Of a stretch of 46,840 nt of DNA, positions 33,017 to 40,512 are shown in pieces. The stretch covers positions 1 through 46,840 of the forward strand of contig CAYURH010000007.1 of the NCBI GenBank assembly GCA_964447105.1, given 5' to 3'. The notes beneath the pieces are model-generated. The model saw only the letters and a list, made by a program, of their open reading frames with translations, searched no databases and was not told the origin of the DNA. The number at the start of each line of letters is the position of its first letter. Position 1 is the first letter of the stretch. The DNA comes from CAYURH01 sp964447105. GTDB lineage: Bacteria > Patescibacteriota > Saccharimonadia > Saccharimonadales > EFPC-124. The position numbers and the translations under genes were made by a program.

Positions 33017-34576
33017 ATGAATACCCCTCTTATGCGACTCCAAGCCAGGATTAATGCTGCTCGTAGCTTTTTTAGTCCATCGCGGCCGTCGCCAGATGAA
33101 CTACTGGGTGAGCTGTTTCAGGATGTCCAGCTGCGGGTGTTCCCCGATAGTATTACGTTTACAGACATGGTGCCGGCGCAACAACTGCGCCAGGTACTGC
33201 GGGCGTATAAACGCGAGCGGCATGACCCAGACTTCGACCTCCATTCGTTTGTAAACCAGCATTTCAAAGAGTTGTTGCGCGATACCAGCTACACCACCAA
33301 CAAAAAACACACTATAGAAGAGCATATCGAAGAACTGTGGGGCGTGCTGCAACGCTACATCCCCCGCAATACGGGCTCGCTGATCGGGCTGCCGTATCCA
33401 TATGTGGTGGCTGGTGGACGTTACATCGCTATGTACTATTGGGATAGTTACTTCACCATGCTTGGCCTGGCTGCGAGTGGGCACTGGGGTATGGTGGAAA
33501 ATATTATTAAAGACTGCGCATCACTTATCCGTCGGTTTGGGTTTGTCCCCAATGCCAACCGCACCTACTATCGCACGCGCTCGCAGCCGCCGGTGTTTTG
33601 CCTAATGGTGCAACTGTTGGCCCAGCACAAAGGCAAAAAAGTGTTGGTAAAATATCTGCCGTACCTGCTGGCCGAATACTGGTACTGGATGAAGGGGCAC
33701 GACAATTTAAAGGGCCGTCGCACGGCAATGAAACACGTGGTGCGCATGCCAGACGGCAGTGTGCTCAACCGTTATTTCGATAATCGCAGCGCCCCACGCG
33801 CCGAAGGCTACAAAGAAGACATAGCTACCGCGCTGAGTGCCCCGCACCGTCCGGCGAGTCGTGTGTATGTAGACCTGCGAGCGGCGGCGGAATCGGGCTG
33901 GGATTTTAGCTCGCGTTGGTTGGAGGATTACAAAACACTGGCCACCATTCACACCACCGACATTATACCGGTAGATCTGAACTCGTTGCTCGCAATGTTA
34001 GAAAATACTATTGCCGACGCTTACGATGCGCTGCTGCAGGCGCCGCTAGCCACGCGTTTTCGCCACAAAGCGCAGGCGCGTATGCAGGCTGTCGATAACT
34101 ATTGTTGGGACAAAAAAGCCCGCTACTATTTTGACTACAACTTCGTAAAGCGCAAACAAACCGATGTGGTGTCGTGCGCTGGCTTATTCCCTATGTTTGC
34201 AGGCCACGCCAGCTCTACACAGGTGAGCGGCATCATCGATACTATCCACAGTACATTGCTCAAAAAAGGCGGTCTGGTCACCACCGACCGTGTGAGCGGT
34301 GAACAGTGGGACGCCCCGAACGGCTGGGCGCATTTCCAGTGGGTGGCGGTGAAAGGGTTACGCGCTTACGGTCACAACGATGTGGCAGACGATATCAAAA
34401 AGCGTTGGCTCAAAACCTGCGACGACCTGTACAAATCGCAGGGCAAATTAGTAGAAAAATACAATGTAGTGGAGCCATCGCGTCCGCCTACCAACGGTGA
34501 GTATCCGTTGCAAGACGGGTTTGGCTGGACCAACGGTGTATATCTGGCGCTGAAGCGCGAAGACGCGCTACACTAA
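33017..34576 (+). CDS. Trehalase, glycoside hydrolase family 37
   Basis: A 519-residue GH37 protein that should split trehalose into two glucoses. Signature 1 appears as VAGGRYIAMYYWDSYFT near residue 132, and signature 2 as EQWDAPNGWAHFQWVAVKGL near 430; the C-terminal GFGWTNGVYL is also typical. In signature 1 the usual glutamate after GGRF is replaced (GGRYIAM), so activity should be checked. There is no signal peptide, so it acts in the cytoplasm and needs trehalose uptake. Actinobacteria accumulate trehalose, so a host-derived sugar is plausible. The ftsB-like gene starts 4 bp after its stop. Confidence 0.88.
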   Translation: MNTPLMRLQARINAARSFFSPSRPSPDELLGELFQDVQLRVFPDSITFTDMVPAQQLRQVLRAYKRERHDPDFDLHSFVNQHFKELLRDTSYTTNKKHTIEEHIEELWGVLQRYIPRNTGSLIGLPYPYVVAGGRYIAMYYWDSYFTMLGLAASGHWGMVENIIKDCASLIRRFGFVPNANRTYYRTRSQPPVFCLMVQLLAQHKGKKVLVKYLPYLLAEYWYWMKGHDNLKGRRTAMKHVVRMPDGSVLNRYFDNRSAPRAEGYKEDIATALSAPHRPASRVYVDLRAAAESGWDFSSRWLEDYKTLATIHTTDIIPVDLNSLLAMLENTIADAYDALLQAPLATRFRHKAQARMQAVDNYCWDKKARYYFDYNFVKRKQTDVVSCAGLFPMFAGHASSTQVSGIIDTIHSTLLKKGGLVTTDRVSGEQWDAPNGWAHFQWVAVKGLRAYGHNDVADDIKKRWLKTCDDLYKSQGKLVEKYNVVEPSRPPTNGEYPLQDGFGWTNGVYLALKREDALH

Positions 34577-34580
34577 AATC

Positions 34581-35000
34581 ATGAGCACTGTCTCGAAATA
34601 TGTGGGCACTGTCAAATCGCTGTTGAACATCAACAACGCGGTGGTGCTGGTGGCTATGCTTATTGCCACTACCTGGGTCTGGAACACTGTCATCGCTATC
34701 CAGCGTAATTTTCAGCTGCAACAGCAAGTAGATGCCGCGGCTGAACAAAACGCCGTGTTGGAGTTGGAAAACAAGACGCAAGATTTCGAAAATAAATATT
34801 ACGCCAGCAGCGAATACTTGGAACTGAGCGCCCGCGAACACCTAAACAAAGCTGGCCCGGGCGAAAAGTTGCTCATATTGCCACCCAACACCGTGCACCA
34901 GACCGGTGATGACCAGACGATAAGTAGCGACGAAACACCCATTACCGAGCGCAGCAATTTTGCGCAGTGGATGTATTTTTTGTTTGGTAAGAAGGGGTAA
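34581..35000 (+). CDS. FtsB/DivIC-family septum protein
   Basis: A 139-residue protein with a short cytoplasmic N-terminus, one membrane helix (about residues 20-42) and a coiled coil (LQQQVDAAAEQNAVLELENK), followed by the family's SSEYLELSAREHLNKAGPGE motif. FtsB/DivIC links FtsL and FtsQ/DivIB in the divisome. The C-terminal tail of about 30 residues is acidic and may be specific to the lineage. It starts 4 bp after trehalase and ends 1 bp before the cytidylyltransferase, so all three are one operon. Confidence 0.85.
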   Translation: MSTVSKYVGTVKSLLNINNAVVLVAMLIATTWVWNTVIAIQRNFQLQQQVDAAAEQNAVLELENKTQDFENKYYASSEYLELSAREHLNKAGPGEKLLILPPNTVHQTGDDQTISSDETPITERSNFAQWMYFLFGKKG

Positions 35001-35001
35001 T

Positions 35002-35496
35002 ATGGTAGTTGCATTTGAAGACCTGGCTGCCATTCGGCAAAAACACGCGGGCAAGAAAATTGTATTGGCCAGCGGCGTGTTTGATTTGCTGCACAGTGGT
35101 CATATCGCCTATTTGCAAGGACTCAGAAAACACGGTGACATTGTAGTGGTAATGGTGAAGGGCGACGAACGCGTGCGGAGTGGCAAAGGCCCGACCAGGC
35201 CGATTATTTCTGAAAGTGATCGCGCCATTATGGTAGATGCCGTAAAAGGTGTTGACTATGTTTTCGTGGCTCCAAATTATCCCTTTCAAAAAACATCTGC
35301 AGCCCAGGATAAGCTGTACCTTGCAGTGTTTGGTACGCTGCAACCAGATGTGTTTCATTCCACCAATTCATTTTGGAGCGGCCTAAAAGAACTGGGTGTG
35401 GCAAAGATTATCATTACCGAACGGCCCGAAGGCCAGAAAATGAGATCAACTACGGATATAATCGAACGGATTAAAACGCTTTACCAAGAAAAATGA
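35002..35496 (+). CDS. Cytidylyltransferase-like nucleotidyltransferase (RfaE/TagD type)
   Basis: A 164-residue nucleotidyltransferase of the cytidylyltransferase superfamily. The nucleotide-binding motif is SGVFDLLHSGHIAYL with HxGH at H31-H34, and the second motif is IITERPEGQKMRSTTDII, corresponding to the RTxGISTT element. Relatives make CDP-glycerol, CMP- or ADP-linked heptose. The substrate is not evident. I start it at MVVAFEDL, 1 bp after the ftsB-like stop, with AAGGGG upstream. Its last codons and TGA lie in the 5' arm of a perfect terminator hairpin. Confidence 0.8.
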   Translation: MVVAFEDLAAIRQKHAGKKIVLASGVFDLLHSGHIAYLQGLRKHGDIVVVMVKGDERVRSGKGPTRPIISESDRAIMVDAVKGVDYVFVAPNYPFQKTSAAQDKLYLAVFGTLQPDVFHSTNSFWSGLKELGVAKIIITERPEGQKMRSTTDIIERIKTLYQEK

Positions 35497-35523
35497 CCAG
35501 TATGAAACTGGTCATTTTTCTTG
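35485..35523 (+). terminator. Perfect 17-bp hairpin terminator overlapping the stop codon
   Basis: CAAGAAAAATGACCAGT (35485-35501) pairs perfectly with ACTGGTCATTTTTCTTG (35507-35523). The TGA of the cytidylyltransferase is in the first arm. Confidence 0.88.
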
Positions 35524-35657
35524 ATAGCGGGGGGACTGTCCTCATGCGCCTGCGCGAAAAATTTGCCCTTTGGGCAAATTGCGCAAGGCGGCCGAGCTTG
35601 GAGTACTCGTGCGCCACTGGCGCACTCGACCCTGCGGGTCCGAGTTCTTCCCTGTTG
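35524..35657. repeat. tRNA-derived debris with several hairpins
   Basis: TTGATAGCGGGGGGACT (35521-35537) is nearly the same as TTGGTAGCGGGGGAGGGACT at the 3' end of the initiator tRNA (read antisense, 35694-35713). In between lie three perfect small hairpins, AATTTGCCC/GGGCAAATT, GTGCGCC/GGCGCAC and GACCC/GGGTC, and ACTCG-ACCC traces of a T arm. It looks like a decayed tRNA copy. Confidence 0.45.
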
Positions 35658-35697
35658 CCAAGAAAATAACCGTACAGAAGTACGGTTATTTTCTTGG
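35658..35697 (-). terminator. Perfect 18-bp hairpin starting at the tRNA CCA end
   Basis: CCAAGAAAATAACCGTAC (35658-35675) pairs with GTACGGTTATTTTCTTGG (35680-35697), loop of four bases. On the minus strand it begins with the encoded CCA of the initiator tRNA and ends in a T-rich arm. Confidence 0.82.
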
Positions 35698-35769
35698 TAG
35701 CGGGGGAGGGACTCGAACCCCCGACCTCTTGGTTATGAGCCAAGCGAGCTGCCACTGCTCCACCCCGCG
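35695..35769 (-). tRNA. Initiator tRNA-fMet (CAU)
   Basis: On the minus strand CGCGGGGTGGAGCAG starts the gene, as in E. coli tRNA-fMet. The anticodon loop is CTCATAA within CTTGG/CCAAG, and the T loop is TTCGAGT. The first base pair is unpaired (C1 with T72), the hallmark of bacterial initiators. The CCA is encoded. The anticodon stem lacks the classical three G-C pairs next to the loop (it has GG/CC only), a small deviation. Confidence 0.9.
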
Positions 35770-35859
35770 TCGAATAGGTGGATTTGTATCTTGTGTTTAT
35801 ACTACCAATTTTTGGTGTGCCTGTCAATTAGGCGGGTACTTGTGATAAGCATTTTGTCC

Positions 35860-35889
35860 GTGCGGCGCCCCGTGGTGGGGGCGCCGCAC
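35860..35889. terminator. Perfect GC-rich hairpin after the 214-residue orphan gene
   Basis: GTGCGGCGCCCC (35860-35871) pairs with GGGGCGCCGCAC (35878-35889), six-base loop. It directly follows the minus-strand orphan gene. No T run follows. Confidence 0.65.
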
Positions 35890-35898
35890 TTCAGTGTG

Positions 35899-36543
35899 TC
35901 AGGCGCGAACGGTGCGATCGTCGGGGGTGCCGGCGAGCACGGTGTTGCTGAGCGCGGCGTTACGCTCGTCAGCGGCCTTCTGCTCGGCCTCAGCGGCCAG
36001 CAGCTCGCGTGCCTCGTCGCGCAACAGCGTGAGCGCGGTCACGGTCTGGCTGCCGCCGGCGCTGGGCACCTCGTCGATGGCGCCCTGGGCGCCCGACGCC
36101 GAGCCGATGCCGTCGTCCATGATCTTGGTGGTGCCGTCCGGCAGGTCGCGGACGGTTTCGGAACGCTTGCCACCGCGCCAGCGACGCGGCCCTTCCGGCC
36201 CAACTCCGTTGCCGTAGTGGCGGAAGGCGCGGGCAGAGTCCGTCTGGTATTCGGCGGCCGTGCCGGCCTTGCCGTCCTGCCCGGTGTTCTTGGCGAACTG
36301 GCCGCCACCGGGACCGAGCGTGCGCTCGCCCAGCTGGGCAAACGTACCGCCATCGGTGCTGGCTCGGCGGCCGACGCGGATGTGCAGGTCCTGCGGGTCG
36401 CCACTGGCGCCGATCACGACCTGGTGCATATTGAGCACGTCGAGCGTGGCCTCGGCCACGTCGAGGGCGATCTCGGCGATGTCGTCGTCGGTCAGGCTGG
36501 CGAGGCGTTTGATGGTCTCGCGCGTCCGTTCGTTGAGCTCCAC
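35899..36543 (-). CDS. GC-rich orphan protein (214 aa)
   Basis: A 214-residue soluble protein with no recognised family. The N-terminal 45 residues are helical (TRETIKRLASLTDDDIAEIA), the middle is rich in glycine, serine and charged residues (GERTLGPGGGQFAKNTGQ), and the C-terminus is helical again (LLRDEARELLAAEAEQKAA). It starts with GTG, 7 bases after GAAGGG, under an AT-rich promoter region. GC-ending codons dominate, far above the GC content of its neighbours. A long frame on the opposite strand is a shadow of this GC bias. It is the third GC-rich cassette. Confidence 0.6.
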   Translation of the reverse strand: MELNERTRETIKRLASLTDDDIAEIALDVAEATLDVLNMHQVVIGASGDPQDLHIRVGRRASTDGGTFAQLGERTLGPGGGQFAKNTGQDGKAGTAAEYQTDSARAFRHYGNGVGPEGPRRWRGGKRSETVRDLPDGTTKIMDDGIGSASGAQGAIDEVPSAGGSQTVTALTLLRDEARELLAAEAEQKAADERNAALSNTVLAGTPDDRTVRA

Positions 36544-36622
36544 GTTCTATCCCTTCGGGGAACTGTCTGGTTGGGCTCTGACCGAATAATTATAAATAAA
36601 CTTTAAATATAATGCAAGGTTT

Positions 36623-36889
36623 CTATGGTTCGTCAATATCTGCCGTACGCAAGTTTTCGAACTTATGTTCGCGCTGTGCCACAATGTGCCAATCCAGATC
36701 TTCTTCGGCCCCCACGAGCATTGCCAGAGTAGCTGGGTCAGGTTCGTAGCCAGCTTCGAGCAAAAGTTTATATGTTTTGTGTGCGCCTAGTTTTTCGAAC
36801 TGAGCACGATTAGTCACGCCGACGCGCTCCAACCATTGCTCCATATCAGCATCGATATTGCGTAGGCCAAGTGAGTGGTCGGCTTTCAT
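36623..36889 (-). CDS. TfoX C-terminal-domain-like protein
   Basis: An 88-residue protein resembling the TfoX C-terminal domain: LRNIDADMEQWLERVGV (about 9-25), NRAQFEKLGAHKTYKLLLEAG, then the final helices with LAMLVGAEEDLDWHIV. The domain is helix-hairpin-helix-like and is linked with competence regulation in gamma-proteobacteria, where TfoX also has an N-terminal part absent here. Its role in this lineage is unknown. It is followed on its strand by the GC-rich orphan and preceded by a long hairpin element. Confidence 0.7.
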   Translation of the reverse strand: MKADHSLGLRNIDADMEQWLERVGVTNRAQFEKLGAHKTYKLLLEAGYEPDPATLAMLVGAEEDLDWHIVAQREHKFENLRTADIDEP

Positions 36890-36941
36890 ATCTTCATTCT
36901 ACTCTTCTTGGAAGATCTGTGGTAATGCAGAATGACGGCGA

Positions 36942-37032
36942 GCTAACCCCTTTCTGCGGCACGTCGGAAGCTCACTTGTGGTACAAAAACCACAAGTGAG
37001 ACCCGCATAGCGCCGACAGAGAAGGGGTTAGC
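36942..37032. repeat. 91-bp imperfect palindromic element
   Basis: Outer arms GCTAACCCCTT (36942-36952) and AAGGGGTTAGC (37022-37032) are perfect; TCTG/CAGA and CGGC/GCCG extend them. The inner CTCACTTGTGGT (36971-36982) pairs perfectly with ACCACAAGTGAG (36989-37000). There is no T run, so it is not a plain terminator. It could be a structured RNA, a folded recombination site or a short mobile remnant. Confidence 0.6.
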
Positions 37033-37040
37033 GAGGCTGA

Positions 37041-38414
37041 TTAGCGGATCTTCCCGCAGGCGATGCGCACCGCTTCGCTCCAGGTGGGGAAGGCGTGGAT
37101 GGTGGCCGCCACTTCTTGGGCGGTGAGTTCGTATTGAATGGCCAACGTTAATTCGTGCACCATTTCGCCAGCTCGTGGGCTCACGATAGCTGCGCCAATG
37201 AGCGTGCCGTCGGGTTGAGTGATGACTTTTACAAATCCTTCGTCTACGTTGCTGGTGTTGGCGCGACCTATTATCGACACTGGTGCCAGGGCGGTGCGGT
37301 ATTTCATATCACGCTTGATACATTCGTCTTCGGTCATGCCCACCGAAGCGACTTCGGGCGTGACAAATATGCAGGTTGGCACGGCGCGGTAGTCGGTAGC
37401 TACTTTGTTTTTGTGCCACAAGTTGTGTGCCACAATCCGGCTCTGGTAAATGGCGGTGTGTGTAAACTGGTACGGCCCAGCTACGTCGCCAGCAGCGTAA
37501 ATATGCTTGGCGCTGGTTTGCATGAAATCATTTACCAAAATGCATTTTGGGGTGTATTCCACGCCGGCGTTTTCTAATCCCAAATCTACATTGGCCAGTT
37601 TGCCAGATGCGATGAGTACTTCATCGACTTTGACCGATTTCATCTCGTGGCCTTGCTGGTAGTGGACGCGTTTGGACAGGCCTTCTTTGGTGACCTTCAT
37701 GACTTTGGTGTTCATGAGTATAGTCATGCCGCGGCGTTCCTCGAACACCTGGCGGACGAGTTGACCGACTTCTTGGTCGTATTTGATGAGTAACCTCGGG
37801 GTAATATCGCCCAAATATACTTTGGTGCCAAACGTACTAAACAGGTCGGCAAATTCGCAGCCAATGGGGCCGGCGCCGATCACAAAGAGCGATTTGGGCG
37901 GTCGCGTCAGGTTAGCGGCTTCGCGGAAAGTGATGTATCCGGCTTCGTCTAATCCTTCGATAGGCGGGATGAAATCGTGTGTGCCGGTAGCCAGCAAAAA
38001 GTTTTCGGCGGTGTAGTGTTTGCGGTTTACGCTAATTTCGTGTGGCGACAAGAAATGGGCGTCACCAGTGATCACGTGCAGGCCTTGGCCTTCGTAAATC
38101 TTTTTGCCCTGCCATGTGCCTGTGCGGTGGACGGCTAAATCTTTCCAGGCCTTGATAGAGGGATAGTTGTAGCCCAGTGTGGCGCCGCGGATGCCAAACG
38201 CCTGTCCGTGTCGGGCGGCATCGTAAATTCCGGCCGCGTGTAGCAGTGATTTGGTAGGCACACATCCCCAGTTGGGACATTCACCACCCATTTCGGCGCG
38301 CTCCACTACGGCCACGCGTTTGCCGGCGCGGTTGCTTATCTCGGCTGCTACGCTTCCGCCGCCGCCAGAGCCAATCACTAGTAGGTCATAATCGTATGTT
38401 TGTTTTTTGCCCAT
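37041..38414 (-). CDS. Pyridine nucleotide-disulfide oxidoreductase (mercuric reductase/Lpd-like)
   Basis: A 457-residue FAD-dependent oxidoreductase. The FAD-binding motif is LLVIGSGGGGSVAAE (11-25), the redox-active pair is C46/C51 in GGECPNWGCVPTKS, the NAD(P)H site is LFVIGAGPIGCEFADL, the second FAD motif is HIYAAGDVAG, and the C-terminal interface ends in HAFPTWSEAV, with the active-site histidine. It resembles the mercuric-reductase-like branch but lacks the MerA N-terminal metal domain and C-terminal vicinal cysteines, so mercury is unlikely. The substrate is unknown. AAGGA lies 7 bases upstream of the ATG. It is last in a block with an ATP-cone protein and CcdA. Confidence 0.9.
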   Translation of the reverse strand: MGKKQTYDYDLLVIGSGGGGSVAAEISNRAGKRVAVVERAEMGGECPNWGCVPTKSLLHAAGIYDAARHGQAFGIRGATLGYNYPSIKAWKDLAVHRTGTWQGKKIYEGQGLHVITGDAHFLSPHEISVNRKHYTAENFLLATGTHDFIPPIEGLDEAGYITFREAANLTRPPKSLFVIGAGPIGCEFADLFSTFGTKVYLGDITPRLLIKYDQEVGQLVRQVFEERRGMTILMNTKVMKVTKEGLSKRVHYQQGHEMKSVKVDEVLIASGKLANVDLGLENAGVEYTPKCILVNDFMQTSAKHIYAAGDVAGPYQFTHTAIYQSRIVAHNLWHKNKVATDYRAVPTCIFVTPEVASVGMTEDECIKRDMKYRTALAPVSIIGRANTSNVDEGFVKVITQPDGTLIGAAIVSPRAGEMVHELTLAIQYELTAQEVAATIHAFPTWSEAVRIACGKIR

Positions 38415-38424
38415 AATGTTCCTT

Positions 38425-38697
38425 CTATTGTACGACGTTCTGCGCGTACAGGTACGCCGCGTCGGGGTTATACGTGGTCAGATGTTTGGCGGCGCGCAGG
38501 CGCAGGTCGAGCGATGTCACTTCGGCTTTGGTGTCGAGCCAGCTCAGCATGTGTTCACAGATTTTTTTGGCTGTTAGCTCAGCTTCGCCAATGGGCGCAC
38601 GCACACTCAGGCAGGCCGCGCGAATGCTGGCAAATAGTTTGTGCTCGTCAAATAACTCTGGAGCACTTTCTGGTTTGAACACCACGATATTAGCCAA
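38425..38697 (-). CDS. Stand-alone ATP-cone domain protein
   Basis: A 90-residue protein that is little more than an ATP cone, the regulatory domain at the N-terminus of ribonucleotide reductases and in NrdR: LFDEHKLFASIRAACLSV, then AELTAKKICEHMLSWL, EVTSLDLRLRAAKHL and NPDAAYLYAQ. ATP cones bind ATP or dATP to sense nucleotide levels. It lacks the NrdR zinc ribbon and any reductase domain. Its start overlaps the ccdA-like gene by 8 bp, so it is co-translated with membrane redox proteins. Confidence 0.75.
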   Translation of the reverse strand: MANIVVFKPESAPELFDEHKLFASIRAACLSVRAPIGEAELTAKKICEHMLSWLDTKAEVTSLDLRLRAAKHLTTYNPDAAYLYAQNVVQ

Positions 38698-39397
38698 AGT
38701 TGATAACTCCGTTGGCGATTAAGATCAAGATCCAGCCCAGTGCTACGAGCAGTAAGCCAATCCCTAGGCGCATAGAGCCTTTGCCTTCTTCTTTCCATTT
38801 TTGCACCGAACTGAGTTTGGCGCCGCTGGCCACAACCAGCAACAGGATGATAAGCGGCAACACGAATATTAGGTTGTAGAGCACCATCAGCAAGAAGGCC
38901 GCCCAGTCGAAGTTGATGCGTAGCACGGTGATGATAGCCAGATATGGTGCGCCAGTGCATGGTAGTTCTACGGCGGCTACAAATGCGCCAAGGAGCATTA
39001 CGCCTAACACTGTGGCGTTGCCACCGGTAGACCACTGCTGGATTTTTTTGGCAAATACTTTGGGAATTTCCAGGCTAAAACCTTTGCCATACCAGAAGAA
39101 ATCTTTGATCTCGAGCAGCCCAGCAAAAATCACCAAGAACCCAACTGCAATCGATAAATACTCGGCGATGACAATCGGAATACTGGAAAAGAAATACATG
39201 AGGCCCAATCCGGCCAACAAATAGGTAAGGTAGATAGCCAGGATGTATAAGCCACCCAGCAAAATCATGCGTCGAACTGATTTACCCGAACCTAATATGA
39301 CTGACATCATCAGGATCAGCACGCCAATAGCGCAGGGGTTGATAGAGTCGATAGCAGCCGAGGTGATGACCAGGCCGACGGTAGGGAGGTCGAACAT
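38690..39397 (-). CDS. CcdA/DsbD-like transmembrane thiol protein
   Basis: A 235-residue, six-helix membrane protein of the CcdA/DsbD-beta family, which moves electrons from cytoplasmic thioredoxin to exported thiols. The two membrane cysteines lie in DSINPCAIGVL (helix 1) and VELPCTGAPYLA (helix 4), as the family requires. It overlaps the HWHAD protein by one base (ATAATG) and the ATP-cone protein by 8 bp, so all three are one operon. With the DsbA protein elsewhere in the window it could form an exported disulfide system. Confidence 0.88.
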   Translation of the reverse strand: MFDLPTVGLVITSAAIDSINPCAIGVLILMMSVILGSGKSVRRMILLGGLYILAIYLTYLLAGLGLMYFFSSIPIVIAEYLSIAVGFLVIFAGLLEIKDFFWYGKGFSLEIPKVFAKKIQQWSTGGNATVLGVMLLGAFVAAVELPCTGAPYLAIITVLRINFDWAAFLLMVLYNLIFVLPLIILLLVVASGAKLSSVQKWKEEGKGSMRLGIGLLLVALGWILILIANGVINFG

Positions 39398-40377
39398 TAT
39401 TGTTCCCCCTTGTTGAGCGCGTCACATTCGGCAGTAATGCCAGCAAGTGCGTTTTTGGCTTGCTCGGCACAGACCGATGCCGTGACTTCGCGTGACGTAC
39501 AGCGACTGTGCTCTTCGGCCGGCACGCCGAAGGCTTCACAACGATTGATATCTTTGACGCCGTAAGTACGACATAGCTTTTCGGTGCGGGTTTTGAGTGG
39601 CGCAAATTCTATAATCACGCAGTCGCCAGGGGGAACATCGGATTCGTGCGATATGGCGTAGGTAGCTGGGTTATCGAGTTTGGTTTGAGCATAGGTATTG
39701 GTGCTGTTGTTGTAGCGATAGGCAAACGCCTGCACTTGCGCTTCTTGATCGCCGCATTTTTGGCCGTTCACAAAGCTGGCAACTTTTTTGCCGTTTTGGT
39801 CGTGGATGAATGGCGTCATCTGTTCTGGTGATGGTGCACCATTGCCGTCGCCATCTTCTTGGCCTTTGGCATTTTGGAAATAGGTGTCGGCATCGGGATT
39901 GAGCGGCACTACGAGAGTCTTTCCGCTTAATTCGCCACCAACGACATCCATGAATTTACCTAAGCTGGCGTCATATGGCATGTTGACGGGCACGCCCTCT
40001 AAGTGGATTCGTTTGTCGTTGTGTTCGTGCAAGGTAGGGGTGCCTATTTTGTTACTGAGTCCGGTGGGGTCGCGGAGATTGAGTTCGTTGCCGCAGGCCC
40101 ATATTTCCATATCGGCATGCCAGTGCACGGGGCCGCCACTAGCCGAACGGATGTTCAGGTATACGGTGCCCCCTGCAATAGTAAGCGTAGTACCTACCAC
40201 AACGGCAGCGATGCTGATGAATAATGGTTTCTTGAGTTTGGGTTTTTTGGCGGCCAGCAGAATGCTTAGCCCGACCAATACAACAAGCATCACCGAACCC
40301 AGTAGCACGGCATTCAAAGAAAGTGCATTGATGATTTGTTCGAGGTCAGCGGCGCCAACGGCCGTGAATATATGCAT
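39397..40377 (-). CDS. Membrane-anchored HWHAD-motif protein
   Basis: A 326-residue protein with two membrane helices (about residues 20-42 and 51-73) and an exported domain. That domain begins PVHWHADMEIWACG and continues LHEHNDKRIHLEGVP, so histidines, aspartates and a cysteine cluster like a metal site. A separate cysteine-rich C-terminus (KLCRTYGVKDINRCEAFGVP, RCTSREVTASVCAEQ) has at least five cysteines. The pattern suggests metal or thiol chemistry. It starts the ccdA operon. I start it at MHIF; an upstream TTG in the same frame is less likely. No named family is known to me. Confidence 0.7.
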   Translation of the reverse strand: MHIFTAVGAADLEQIINALSLNAVLLGSVMLVVLVGLSILLAAKKPKLKKPLFISIAAVVVGTTLTIAGGTVYLNIRSASGGPVHWHADMEIWACGNELNLRDPTGLSNKIGTPTLHEHNDKRIHLEGVPVNMPYDASLGKFMDVVGGELSGKTLVVPLNPDADTYFQNAKGQEDGDGNGAPSPEQMTPFIHDQNGKKVASFVNGQKCGDQEAQVQAFAYRYNNSTNTYAQTKLDNPATYAISHESDVPPGDCVIIEFAPLKTRTEKLCRTYGVKDINRCEAFGVPAEEHSRCTSREVTASVCAEQAKNALAGITAECDALNKGEQ

Positions 40378-40449
40378 GTTTTTATTTTCGTTTATGCTTA
40401 CTTTGTATATAGCATGGGAGCGATCAGATGTCAAAAGATGGGGGCAAAC

Positions 40450-40477
40450 TTGACATTAGTTCACAAGTAGTTAGGCT
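40450..40477 (+). promoter_or_regulatory. Promoter of the 41-residue peptide gene
   Basis: TTGACA (40450-40455), a 16-bp spacer and TAGGCT (40472-40477). A leader of about 30 nt follows, with AAAGGA before the ATG. Confidence 0.6.
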
Positions 40478-40512
40478 AAAAGTAAAGGCACATAACGTCA
40501 AAAGGATTTAAT

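Noticed and set aside
35471..35845. Frames of 91 and 118 codons across the initiator tRNA
   Set aside because: They read through tRNA and hairpins; the similarity such frames show in databases comes from mis-annotated tRNA sequence.
35791..36606. Long plus-strand frame (271 codons) opposite the 214-residue orphan
   Set aside because: It begins in the tRNA upstream region, crosses a perfect hairpin and is rich in G, A and V as expected from a GC-rich antisense strand; the minus frame has a ribosome binding site and promoter.
37041..38414. True mercuric reductase
   Set aside because: It lacks the N-terminal metal-binding domain and the C-terminal vicinal cysteines, and no other mer genes are near.
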